From: Planctomycetota bacterium
Lineage (GTDB): Bacteria > Planctomycetota > Planctomycetia > Planctomycetales > Planctomycetaceae
DNA: 24,901 nt
Assembly: GCA_003669575.1 (NCBI GenBank)
Contig: QWOR01000241.1
Span: forward strand, 1-24,901
Reading direction: 5' to 3'
A program made the translations under genes and the position numbers. The notes under the pieces are model-generated. The model was not told where the DNA came from. It searched no databases and saw only the letters and a list, made by a program, of their open reading frames with translations. How positions within the stretch are numbered: position 1 is the first letter of the stretch; each line of letters begins with the position of its first letter. This document shows, in pieces, positions 8,209-15,292 of the stretch.

Positions 8209-8679
8209 ATGCAGTCGATTCGTCGTTCCGTTGTCGCTCGAAATCATCAGGTGCGGGGCGGTTTCACGCTGCTCGAACTCTTGATTGTACTGGCCATCAT
8301 CGGCGTCATCGCGGCGATGGTCGTCCCACGCTTCCTGTCGCAGCAGAAGGGCGCGAATGTCAAGTTGACTCGCACGGCCATTATGAATCTCGAAAAGGCC
8401 TGCGAGCTGTACGCGACGGAACATGACGGCGAATGCCCGACGGGGAACCAGGACGCACTGCAGGTTCTGCTCAAGCCGACCGACAAGGAAGGCAAGCCGA
8501 TGAAGCAGTATGTGGACAAGGTGCCTCGTGACGCCTGGGATCAGCCGTTGTTTTACGAGTCTCCCAACACCAAGGTCACAGATACGGATCGTCCCGCGAT
8601 CTGGTCGTCTGGCCCGAATCGTCAGAATGAAAATGGCGAAGGCGACGATGTAAACAACTGGAAGGATCTGGGGAAATAA
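8209..8679 (+). CDS. Type II secretion major pseudopilin GspG-like protein
   Basis: A 156-residue prepilin-type protein. The leader ends in Gly17-Gly18 and mature Phe19, with GFTLLELLIVLAIIG. The cleavage Gly, the Phe at +1 and the Glu at +5 (Glu23) required by prepilin peptidase are all present. A helical region follows, and then the GspG-type C-terminal pattern: VPRDAWDQPLFYESPN, then IWSSGPNRQNENGEGDDVNNW. This last part resembles the calcium-binding P-x-DPWG-x-P-Y and S-x-G-x-D-x-x-x-G-x-G-x-DI-x-NW motif, although DPWG reads DAWD here. The 18-residue positively charged leader is longer than the E. coli type, as is common in planctomycetes. GGAAG at 8197-8201 is the ribosome site. No gspD, gspE or gspF is adjacent, so this may be an orphan pseudopilin served by a secretion system elsewhere. 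Confidence 0.9.
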   Translation: MQSIRRSVVARNHQVRGGFTLLELLIVLAIIGVIAAMVVPRFLSQQKGANVKLTRTAIMNLEKACELYATEHDGECPTGNQDALQVLLKPTDKEGKPMKQYVDKVPRDAWDQPLFYESPNTKVTDTDRPAIWSSGPNRQNENGEGDDVNNWKDLGK

Positions 8680-8986
8680 GCTTGGTGTCTCGACATCTCC
8701 TCTCGATCAAATTCGAGTAAACACAGCTGTCGCCGAGTGAAATCGAATTGGCACGAATGCATCGCGGCCCAAGAGGTGGCGGTGCATTTTGTCGTTTTTT
8801 CAAAGCTGCCAATTCCCTGTCTTGCCTCATTCGCGAACTTTGACAATACTTTCGGCAGGATTTGCCGGACGGCACAACTCCCTAACCACATTGAACATCC
8901 CTCGCTTGCTCATGGAAGGCTGGCCAGAGTTCTGATTGTGTGTGGCAGGTGTATGCGTCGGCATTCAGCGAGGAAGGGACTCCCGC
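8680..8986. other. Intergenic region without recognised gene
   Basis: About 307 bases between the pseudopilin gene and the SbcD-like gene. It contains a perfect TTGACA at 8840-8845, but no acceptable -10 at 16-18 bases. There is a weak 5-bp inverted repeat CGGCA/TGCCG at 8853-8867. The frame of the downstream gene stays open back to a TTG at 8936, but that extension is not supported as coding. Nothing else was found. Confidence 0.5.
8971..8979 (+). promoter_or_regulatory. Strong ribosome binding site deciding the SbcD-like start
   Basis: AGGAAGGGA lies 7 bases before the ATG at 8987. It places the start there rather than at the upstream in-frame TTG at 8936, and residue 6 of this start then begins the conserved first beta strand of the phosphoesterase fold. 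Confidence 0.7.
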
Positions 8987-10201
8987 ATGGCTGATTCTCT
9001 GAAATTAATTCACGCGACTCGCCTGCTTCTGGACGAGCCCGTACTCGGCACCGGTCCGTTATCCAGTGAAGAACGACGACTGGTGGAAGACGCGACCATC
9101 ACCGCATTTCACCGGGTCGTGGAAGCATGTGTCGATCGTCGCGCAGACCTTCTGATACTCAGCGGTGACACGTTTGATGAGACCTCGTTCACGCTGCGGG
9201 CCAGGGCTACGCTGACCGATGGACTGGAGACGCTGAACGAAGAGGGCGTGTCGGTCTTCATTACGCCCGGCACGATGGACTCTGCCACGTCCTGGAAACG
9301 GCTGGGGAGTCTGCCCGACTGTGTCACTCTCTTTACCAGTGAGCAGGACAGCCCCGTCGACATCAGCGAGCGCAACAAAGTCATTGCTGTCGTCAGTTGC
9401 CTGTCGCCTTCATCGCGAGCAGTGACTGCTCCCCGTTCCGGCAAGCCCGGCGTAATTCATATTGGGGTGATCCCCGAGGGAGATGTCCCAGCGGGTCGCC
9501 TCGACGAGTGGCTCGACGCCAAAATCACCGGCTGGAACTATCTGGCGATTGGCGGTGGTGACACCAGCCGGTCTCTGAATCTCGTGTCCGGGCTGGCACA
9601 TGCACCGGGGACGCCCCAGCCACTGCGGCCGTTCCATCATGGCGCGTTTGGCTGTTCGTTCATCGAACTCGACTCCACGGGGATGGTGCACCAGGAGCTG
9701 ATTCGCACGGCCACCGTTCGCTGGGAGCGGGTGTTCATCGAATGCTCGACCTCCACCAGCTGGGAGGAATTGACCGAGAAGCTGGCCCTGCAGCTCCTCG
9801 AGTACGAATCGAATCCCGTTGAGAGCATCTGGAATATCGAATGGGTGCTGAGGGGGCGCGGTGATGTCTTCGACAGCCTCGAAGATCCCCGTCGGCAGCG
9901 AGAACTCTGGGATTCCATCGACCGCGAGGCACACTCTGTCGAGGTCCGGCGCCGCCACACATTGACTCGCGAATCGATCGAAGCGGCCCGCGATCAGGAG
10001 GCGGCCAACCTGCTTAAGGAATTCTCGGAAACCCTCAACGGCGTGCTGAATCCGCAAGAGGTCTTCTGGAAGAAGCGCGGGCAACTATTCACGGACATGA
10101 CCACTCCCTGGGGCCGCAAGCTGGCTGGCATGATTGAGAATTCGGATGTTCAGAAGGTGGCTGAAGAAGCACGACATTTGGCGCGGGGGTGGTGGACCTG
10201 A
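8987..10201 (+). CDS. SbcD/YhaO-like metallophosphoesterase-fold protein with degenerate active site
   Basis: A 404-residue protein with the layout of the SbcD/Mre11/YhaO nuclease family, directly upstream of an SbcC/YhaN-like ATPase. The conserved strands can be aligned: KLIHATRLLLDEPV at 6-19 (family: IH-x-AD-L-H-LD-x-P), ADLLILSGDTFD at 53-64, VFITPGTMD at 90-98 (family: PGNHD), VIHIGVIPEG at 156-165, and NYLAIGGGDTS at 184-194 (family: AlGH-x-H). Most metal ligands are changed: the first Asp and His are Arg12 and Leu14, Asn-His of GNHD are Thr96-Met97, and GHxH is GGGD (190-192). Only the Gly60-Asp61 pair and His158 remain. The frame is uninterrupted and family-length, with a helical charged C-terminus (about 295-405), so this looks like a conserved non-catalytic subunit rather than a pseudogene. 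The alignment is by eye. Confidence 0.85.
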   Translation: MADSLKLIHATRLLLDEPVLGTGPLSSEERRLVEDATITAFHRVVEACVDRRADLLILSGDTFDETSFTLRARATLTDGLETLNEEGVSVFITPGTMDSATSWKRLGSLPDCVTLFTSEQDSPVDISERNKVIAVVSCLSPSSRAVTAPRSGKPGVIHIGVIPEGDVPAGRLDEWLDAKITGWNYLAIGGGDTSRSLNLVSGLAHAPGTPQPLRPFHHGAFGCSFIELDSTGMVHQELIRTATVRWERVFIECSTSTSWEELTEKLALQLLEYESNPVESIWNIEWVLRGRGDVFDSLEDPRRQRELWDSIDREAHSVEVRRRHTLTRESIEAARDQEAANLLKEFSETLNGVLNPQEVFWKKRGQLFTDMTTPWGRKLAGMIENSDVQKVAEEARHLARGWWT

Positions 10202-10250
10202 TTCCACCAGCGGGTCGGAGATCAGCTCGGGGGGCGAGTTGAGATGAATC

Positions 10251-10285
10251 GCGAAACGGTGACGATCGTTTCGCCGTCACGGAGG
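10251..10285 (+). promoter_or_regulatory. Interleaved inverted repeats abutting the Shine-Dalgarno of the ATPase gene
   Basis: GCGAAAC (10251-10257) is the reverse complement of GTTTCGC (10268-10274), and GTGACG (10259-10264) of CGTCAC (10275-10280), so the two stems interleave. GGAGG follows immediately at 10281-10285, and the ATG is at 10296. In RNA the arms have pseudoknot order. However, there is no spacer between the last two arms, so both full stems cannot easily coexist; alternating hairpins or an operator are alternatives. Position suggests control of ATPase translation relative to the upstream gene. Confidence 0.45.
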
Positions 10286-10295
10286 ACCAAAAGCC

Positions 10296-13200
10296 ATGAA
10301 AATCACCGAACTCCAAGTCGAAAGATTCGGCGTCTGGAGCGACCTCACACTGCCGCTGACCCCGGGCAGTACTAGTGTCTTCTATGGTCCGAACGAGGCG
10401 GGCAAGTCGACATTGATGCGGTTCATCCGCGCGATGCTGTTCGGCTTTCGACCTCAGGATGAACGCACTGCTGGCCCCAACCCGACCCCCATTCGCTGCG
10501 ATGGAGCCCTGCGCATAGAGAAGGGCGGGCGGGAGCATCTGGTCCGCCGCATCAGTTCGCCCGGGACTCGTGGGCGCCTGCTCATCGATGGCGTCGAAGA
10601 TCCGATCAAGACCGAGTCGCTGATGAAGAATCTGCTCGGCGGAATCACCGAGCCGATCTACGAGAACATCTTCGCCATCGGTCTCAACGAACTGCAGGAG
10701 TTGGCCACTCTCGACGGAGAGGAAGTCGCCCGCCACATCTATGGCATTTCTCTGGGGATCGATGGAGAACGGATCCTTAAGGCGTACACCGGCTCAGAGT
10801 CCGAAGGTAAGCTCCTGCTGGATGAATCTGGACGGGACGGGAAACTCCTCGGTCTGGTGCGTGACCTCGACGCCGTGGACCGTGAACTGGTCGCCCTCGG
10901 TGATCCTTCCCGCAAGTACGAAGAGCTGGTCGCCAAACGAGATCAGCTGGACAGCGATATCAGCGGGTGCAAACAGAGACAGGTCCAGTTGCAGCGCGAG
11001 ATTCGCGGCCGCGCGTTCATGGAGCGTGTCTACGTTCCGTGGAACAAGGAACGCCAGCTCCGCCGCGAGATGGATGGCCTGCCGCAGTTGGTCGACTTTC
11101 CGAGCGACGGACTGCAGCGAATCGATGGGTGGGATACTGAGCTGGAGAACATCGACGGTCGTCGCCGACAGGCCCTGGTCGAGGTCGAACGTCTCGAAGC
11201 CGAAGTTGCCCGCAATACGCTCGACCCACGACTCGAAGAGCAGGCAACTGCCATTCGCCAGATGCTCGGCGAGCAGGAGTCGGTCCGCTTTATTGAGCGC
11301 CGTCTGGTCGATCGTCGTGCCCGTCAGGACATTACCAAGCGGCAACTCGACGCCGCTCTCGCTGGTCTGCAGGGGCGCTGGGCGACCGATCGACTGGAAG
11401 AGACCGAGTTCTCGCCAGCGGCACTTTATCAGCTCTCTCAGGCTGCTCGACAGTTGCAAGCTGCCGGAACAGGCCGGGCTCGGATTATCCGTCGCTACAA
11501 GCAATATGCGGCCATTGCGAATCGCAAGCTGGCCTCCACCGAAGAACAAGTGCGTCATCTCGGCGGATTGACATTTCCACAGGCCCGTGAGCACGCCCAG
11601 CGCCGCCTCGATGAACTGGAACAGCTCATCGCCCTGCGGGCACGCGAGAGCACGCTGACGGAGCTGTTGTCGGGACTTGATGTTCAGATCAACCTGATCA
11701 ATCGCCCTAAGGATCTTCCTGACTATTTTTACGCCACGTTGTGGTTCTTCGGCATCGCGGGGATGTTGCTGCTGGTCGCGGGGCTGCTGTCGCTGTTGGA
11801 ACTCGGACCGATCACGCAGACAGCGTCATGGTTCTTCCGCAATGCACCATGGCTGGTGGGAGCCACTTATCTCTCCGTCGCAACTCTCTGTGGCGGTGTG
11901 GTCTGGGTGATGAAGGAACACTTCGAGCCGTCGCGATACGGACTCGACACTCTGCAGCGTCGCCGCCGCGATGTGGAACACGAGCTGTCGGAGATCCGGC
12001 ATGAGATCGTCCGGATTACCCAGCTGGATGTTGCTCGTGGTCCGATGCCAACACTGGCCGATACGATGGCCGATGAGCCCGATCAGCTGACCGAAGAGTC
12101 GGTGGCCCGGGCAATTCGCCGCCGAATCGCTGAGTTCGATGCCCTGGAGCGTCAGTCCCAACGTGTCGTGGCCATTCGGAATCGCATGTCCCGACTGCGC
12201 CAGGCCCTCAAGAATCGTCAGCGTGACATCGTCTCTTCCCGCCGCTACTGGTGCGAACAGCTGCGTCGTCTGGGCATGCCTGAGACCCTCAAGGTCAAGG
12301 AAGCCTTTGAGCTGTTGCAGCTGGTGGCCGACGCCAAACGGCTGTGGATTGAGTGGCGGGACGACAACCGCGAACTGGAGATTGATGATCGCCGCGTACA
12401 GGACTTCCGCAGCCGGGTTGAAGGCATGGCCCGCCGGAATGGTTCGCGCGAGGCCAAGCTCGACTGGTACCAGCTGCTCTCGCAGTGGGAGATCCAGCTG
12501 CGTCAGATTGAGGATTCACGGGCACTGGTGACCCGTCTGGTACAGGAACTGGATGACAAGCGGAAACGCCTCAGTCAAATCGCCGAATCGATGTCTCCGA
12601 TCCGGGCTCAGCGATCTGCCATGTTGACCAAGGCTGGAGCGACTGACCGGGCCGACCTGGTCGCGAAGCTCAAGGCCTTCCAGCGATACAACGAGCTGGT
12701 CAAACTCCATGCCGCCGCCAAGGACGAACTGGCATTGGCGGCCCGTCAGGAACCCGATCTGGCAGTCGTCGAGGATGACCTCCTCCGCTTCGTGCCTGAA
12801 AAGAATGAAGAAGAGACGATCCACCTGCGGGTTGAACTTGTCCAGATTGACGAACAGCTGCAGAAGCTGTTTGAGAAGCTGGGACGCATCAAGCAGGAGA
12901 TCCTCGACCTCGAGAATGACCGCCGGGCTTCTTCGCTCAAATTCGAGCGAGCCCAGCTGGCAGATGAACTGAACCAGTCGGTCCAGCGCTGGTTGGCCCT
13001 GAAGGCCTCGGGCCAGACCGTGGAGAAGATGCGTTCTCGCGTCGAACGCACCTGTCAGCCGGAGATCCTGAAGCACGCGTCGGAGTACCTCGAACGCCTG
13101 ACGCTGGGTAAGTACCACAACATCTGGACCCCGCTCGGCCAGCGGCATCTGGTCGTCGATGACGAGAAGTCGGAATCGCTCAAAGTGGAACACCTGAGCA

Positions 13201-13484
13201 AGGGCACACGCGAGCAGGTCTTCCTGTCGATTCGCCTCGCCGTGATGAAGGACTTCGCGGATCGCGGCGTCGAGCTGCCGATGGTCCTCGACGATATCAT
13301 GGTGAACTTCGACCAGCTGCGAACCGAAGCTGCGGTGCGGACACTGCTGGAGTTCGCGGAGCAGGGCCAGCAGATCCTGATGTTTAGTTGCCACCTGCAC
13401 CTGGCCCATCTCTTCGAGAACCAGGGCATCGAACCGATCTGGCTTCCCGCCCGGGCTGGTGCCCGCGAAGGGCAGCGGGTGTAG
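10296..13484 (+). CDS. SbcC/YhaN-like coiled-coil ATPase with central transmembrane hairpin
   Basis: A 1062-residue SMC/Rad50-type ATPase whose N-terminus resembles the AAA_27/YhaN family. The head is split between the termini, as in SbcC. Walker A is GPNEAGKST at 31-39. The ABC signature is LSKGTREQVFLSIRLA at about 967-982, Walker B is LPMVLDDIMVNFD at about 993-1005, and a switch His lies in MFSCHLHL. All ATP-hydrolysis elements therefore appear intact. Between them lie two long heptad-like arms rich in Arg, Glu, Leu and Gln. At their apex, about residues 477-540, are two hydrophobic segments (ATLWFFGIAGMLLLVAGLLS and LVGATYLSVATLCGGVVWVM) instead of a Cys-x-x-Cys zinc hook, which is absent. 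The arms may thus be anchored in the membrane. It lies 94 bases after the SbcD-like partner and has a GGAGG ribosome site. Confidence 0.93.
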   Translation: MKITELQVERFGVWSDLTLPLTPGSTSVFYGPNEAGKSTLMRFIRAMLFGFRPQDERTAGPNPTPIRCDGALRIEKGGREHLVRRISSPGTRGRLLIDGVEDPIKTESLMKNLLGGITEPIYENIFAIGLNELQELATLDGEEVARHIYGISLGIDGERILKAYTGSESEGKLLLDESGRDGKLLGLVRDLDAVDRELVALGDPSRKYEELVAKRDQLDSDISGCKQRQVQLQREIRGRAFMERVYVPWNKERQLRREMDGLPQLVDFPSDGLQRIDGWDTELENIDGRRRQALVEVERLEAEVARNTLDPRLEEQATAIRQMLGEQESVRFIERRLVDRRARQDITKRQLDAALAGLQGRWATDRLEETEFSPAALYQLSQAARQLQAAGTGRARIIRRYKQYAAIANRKLASTEEQVRHLGGLTFPQAREHAQRRLDELEQLIALRARESTLTELLSGLDVQINLINRPKDLPDYFYATLWFFGIAGMLLLVAGLLSLLELGPITQTASWFFRNAPWLVGATYLSVATLCGGVVWVMKEHFEPSRYGLDTLQRRRRDVEHELSEIRHEIVRITQLDVARGPMPTLADTMADEPDQLTEESVARAIRRRIAEFDALERQSQRVVAIRNRMSRLRQALKNRQRDIVSSRRYWCEQLRRLGMPETLKVKEAFELLQLVADAKRLWIEWRDDNRELEIDDRRVQDFRSRVEGMARRNGSREAKLDWYQLLSQWEIQLRQIEDSRALVTRLVQELDDKRKRLSQIAESMSPIRAQRSAMLTKAGATDRADLVAKLKAFQRYNELVKLHAAAKDELALAARQEPDLAVVEDDLLRFVPEKNEEETIHLRVELVQIDEQLQKLFEKLGRIKQEILDLENDRRASSLKFERAQLADELNQSVQRWLALKASGQTVEKMRSRVERTCQPEILKHASEYLERLTLGKYHNIWTPLGQRHLVVDDEKSESLKVEHLSKGTREQVFLSIRLAVMKDFADRGVELPMVLDDIMVNFDQLRTEAAVRTLLEFAEQGQQILMFSCHLHLAHLFENQGIEPIWLPARAGAREGQRV

Positions 13485-13601
13485 TTAACTAACCAGAGAG
13501 CGTCGGGTATCAGCCCGCCGAGGAGACCAACCGTCTCTTGGTGTCCGCTGTTGGGACGACCGCTTTCATGCAATTCAAGAGAGAGCGGGACACACATACC
13601 A

Positions 13602-14492
13602 TTACCGGTCGCGGTGTTTGGCATGGCAGGTCGCACACCCTTGAGCGACCTTTTTGCTCGCGGACTTGAGTGCCGCCAGATCGTTCTTCTCAGCGGTCTT
13701 GTGTAATCCCTCGGTGTCCTGGATTGCGACCTGGAAGAGGCTCTTCAAGTTATCATCGGTGAGCATCGAAGTTCGAGGGATCTCGCGGAACTCCTCGTGC
13801 AGTAGCAGGGCAGTCTGGACCAGCTTTTTCCAGTCATCGACCTTCCCGGCTTTGACCTGACGATCGATTTCGGCCCAGGCGTGATCGATGTGTACCATCG
13901 ACGTCGTCAGCGGCTCGACCTCGGCGGTTTCGACCAGTGGGCCCGCCTTGATCTGGGGCGGCTCGAACTTCCTCACGGCATCCCATAGCCCGGTGTAGTC
14001 GGCTTTTGTGCCTGCAACCTTGAGCAGGTTCACTGCCTGGTCGCCGGTCAGCTGGCCCTGCGCCATGCCACAATAGGCCGCAGCTGCGGGGCCACGATGA
14101 CGCCCGTGATGGCAGTGCAGATAGACCTTGCCGATCGTGGGACTCGTGGCCTCGACCAGGTCAGCCCGTGATTGCGGTTTGATCTGGTCATAGCCGATCG
14201 GAATATGGACGTACCGCAAGCCGTACTTGTGAGCCAGTTCCACCTCCGGTATCGCCCCGTCGACGCTGACGATGACTTTTACTCCACGTCGGGCCAGCTC
14301 CTGAAACGCAGCCTCACCTTCCGGTTGACTGCCGGAGAGCAGCTGCGGCGTGACTAGTCGCAGGTTATCAATTCCCTGGATTGGTTCGGGAGCGGTCGAA
14401 GTCTCCTGGCCAGAAACGAACGAGATCCAAACGCACAGACATGCGATACATGCAACTCCAGGAACGGATCGCAAGCCGCGGAAATCCATCAT
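13602..14492 (-). CDS. Exported Cys-X5-Arg phosphatase-like domain fused to a cytochrome c'-like domain
   Basis: A 296-residue protein with a hydrophobic signal segment (about residues 11-29, ending VSGQ). Residues 40-180 form a DUF442/dual-specificity-phosphatase-like domain: LRLVTPQLLSGSQP, then GVKVIVSVDGAIPE, then YVHIPIGYD. The P-loop HCHHGRHRG at 126-134 contains the Cys127-X5-Arg133 signature, and Asp102 is a candidate general acid. Residues about 195-290 are helical and end in CATCH (286-290) followed by AKHR, the C-terminal haem-attachment arrangement of cytochrome c' and c556. Export and a CxxCH motif together make covalent haem plausible. The domain pairing suggests a redox-sensitive or haem-linked phosphatase, but this is inference. 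It is convergent with the ATPase gene, 117 bases apart. Many phosphatase-loop relatives in this clade have no known substrate. Confidence 0.85.
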   Translation of the reverse strand: MMDFRGLRSVPGVACIACLCVWISFVSGQETSTAPEPIQGIDNLRLVTPQLLSGSQPEGEAAFQELARRGVKVIVSVDGAIPEVELAHKYGLRYVHIPIGYDQIKPQSRADLVEATSPTIGKVYLHCHHGRHRGPAAAAYCGMAQGQLTGDQAVNLLKVAGTKADYTGLWDAVRKFEPPQIKAGPLVETAEVEPLTTSMVHIDHAWAEIDRQVKAGKVDDWKKLVQTALLLHEEFREIPRTSMLTDDNLKSLFQVAIQDTEGLHKTAEKNDLAALKSASKKVAQGCATCHAKHRDR

Positions 14493-14724
14493 CGATCATC
14501 TCTCGATTGGAAAGCGAGTACAGTCACGCCAGTTCAGGTACGTCTCGGAGGACCCGACTGTTGGAGGTACACAGTCGATTTCCATCTGGCCCGGTGGAAA
14601 CACTGGTGTATCGCGAGTGTATCAGGCAACTTGCGAGGATCACAAATACCGAACGCAATCGTCAGGGAGCTCGCCGCAAGATTTGGATTCTGTACCAGCG
14701 AAGTGTCATCGTGCCGATGGAGAT

Positions 14725-14931
14725 CTACAGATTTCCGATTTCGGCTGACTTTGTATTCAGACTGTGGGGTGATTTACCCGCGTCGCGAGTGGCACTGGCC
14801 TCGGCGGTCTGGAGGCCAGCCATGATCAGCATGACAACCATCCCGATTCCAGCAGCTGCCAGCAGAAGAAACAAGATGCTGTCGATCCCCCCACCGTGTG
14901 ACAGGGCCCGACGAGCGCGATCAGTTGTCAT
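14725..14931 (-). CDS. Small single-TM protein, hypothetical
   Basis: A 68-residue ORF starting at the ATG at 14931, with a hydrophobic helix at about residues 17-40 (IDSILFLLLAAAGIGMVVML) flanked by a basic N-terminus (DRARRALSHGG). The orientation would be N-in. The frame continues to a TTG at 14994 but the extension adds nothing recognisable. Codon choice resembles the neighbouring real genes, and it sits in an otherwise empty 800-base gap on the same strand as the phosphatase-cytochrome gene. There is no homology call and no clear Shine-Dalgarno sequence, so it could be spurious. Confidence 0.4.
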   Translation of the reverse strand: MTTDRARRALSHGGGIDSILFLLLAAAGIGMVVMLIMAGLQTAEASATRDAGKSPHSLNTKSAEIGNL

Positions 14932-15292
14932 GGTGTTGAGTGCCAAGGGGAGTGCCTCCGATTTATCCAGGAACAATTGCTGGACTTCCCGCAACTGGGC
15001 AACTATGCAGTTCTCGTGCCCTCAGTCAGTTGAATGAATCGTTATGACGTATCTCTTTCTAAACGCAGGTTTTTATCTCGTCAGCAAATACTGCTTGATA
15101 AAAAGGTGGTTAAGAGTCTTTGACATCTCGTCAATGACTGGTGGCGAGCCTGGATTCGAGGCGGGTCCTCCGAGAATCGGTTTGCATCGCCATGTCGGTT
15201 GCCGCTGGGAGTGCGGAAACGCCAGACAGTTTCCGCTACGATAATCTGACTGATTCGGCTCCTTCAGAGCCAGCCCTGTGGAAGAGCATTTC
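14932..15292. other. Intergenic region upstream of the C1 dehydrogenase gene
   Basis: This divergent gap presumably carries the promoter of the dehydrogenase. GATAAT at 15240-15245 is a possible -10, but no good -35 lies at the right distance. The inverted repeat immediately before it is listed separately. No coding sequence is supported. Confidence 0.5.
15213..15236 (+). promoter_or_regulatory. 8-bp inverted repeat upstream of the C1 dehydrogenase gene
   Basis: GCGGAAAC (15213-15220) and GTTTCCGC (15229-15236) are exact reverse complements separated by 8 bases. The spacing is about one and a half to two helical turns centre to centre, typical of a dimeric regulator site. It ends 3 bases before the GATAAT at 15240 and 56 bases before the ATG at 15293, so an operator overlapping the promoter is plausible. 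Confidence 0.4.

Noticed and set aside
8747..8768. TGGCACG resembling a sigma-54 -24 element
   Set aside because: The matching -12 GC element is not at the required distance.
8840..8868. TTGACA suggesting a promoter for the SbcD-like gene
   Set aside because: No acceptable -10 hexamer lies 16-18 bases downstream, so it was not annotated as a promoter.
12516..13409. 297-residue frame antisense to the C-terminal head of the SbcC-like gene
   Set aside because: It overlaps the ABC signature and Walker B of a clear gene on the other strand and has no recognisable domain.
13526..13542. ACCAA/TTGGT hairpin between the convergent ATPase and phosphatase genes
   Set aside because: A 5-bp stem with a 7-base loop and no T-run is too weak to call as a terminator.
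14381..15037. 218-residue plus-strand frame across the phosphatase gene start and the following gap
   Set aside because: It overlaps the signal-peptide end of the phosphatase gene and the small TM ORF, has no domain, and shows irregular composition rich in Arg and Ser.
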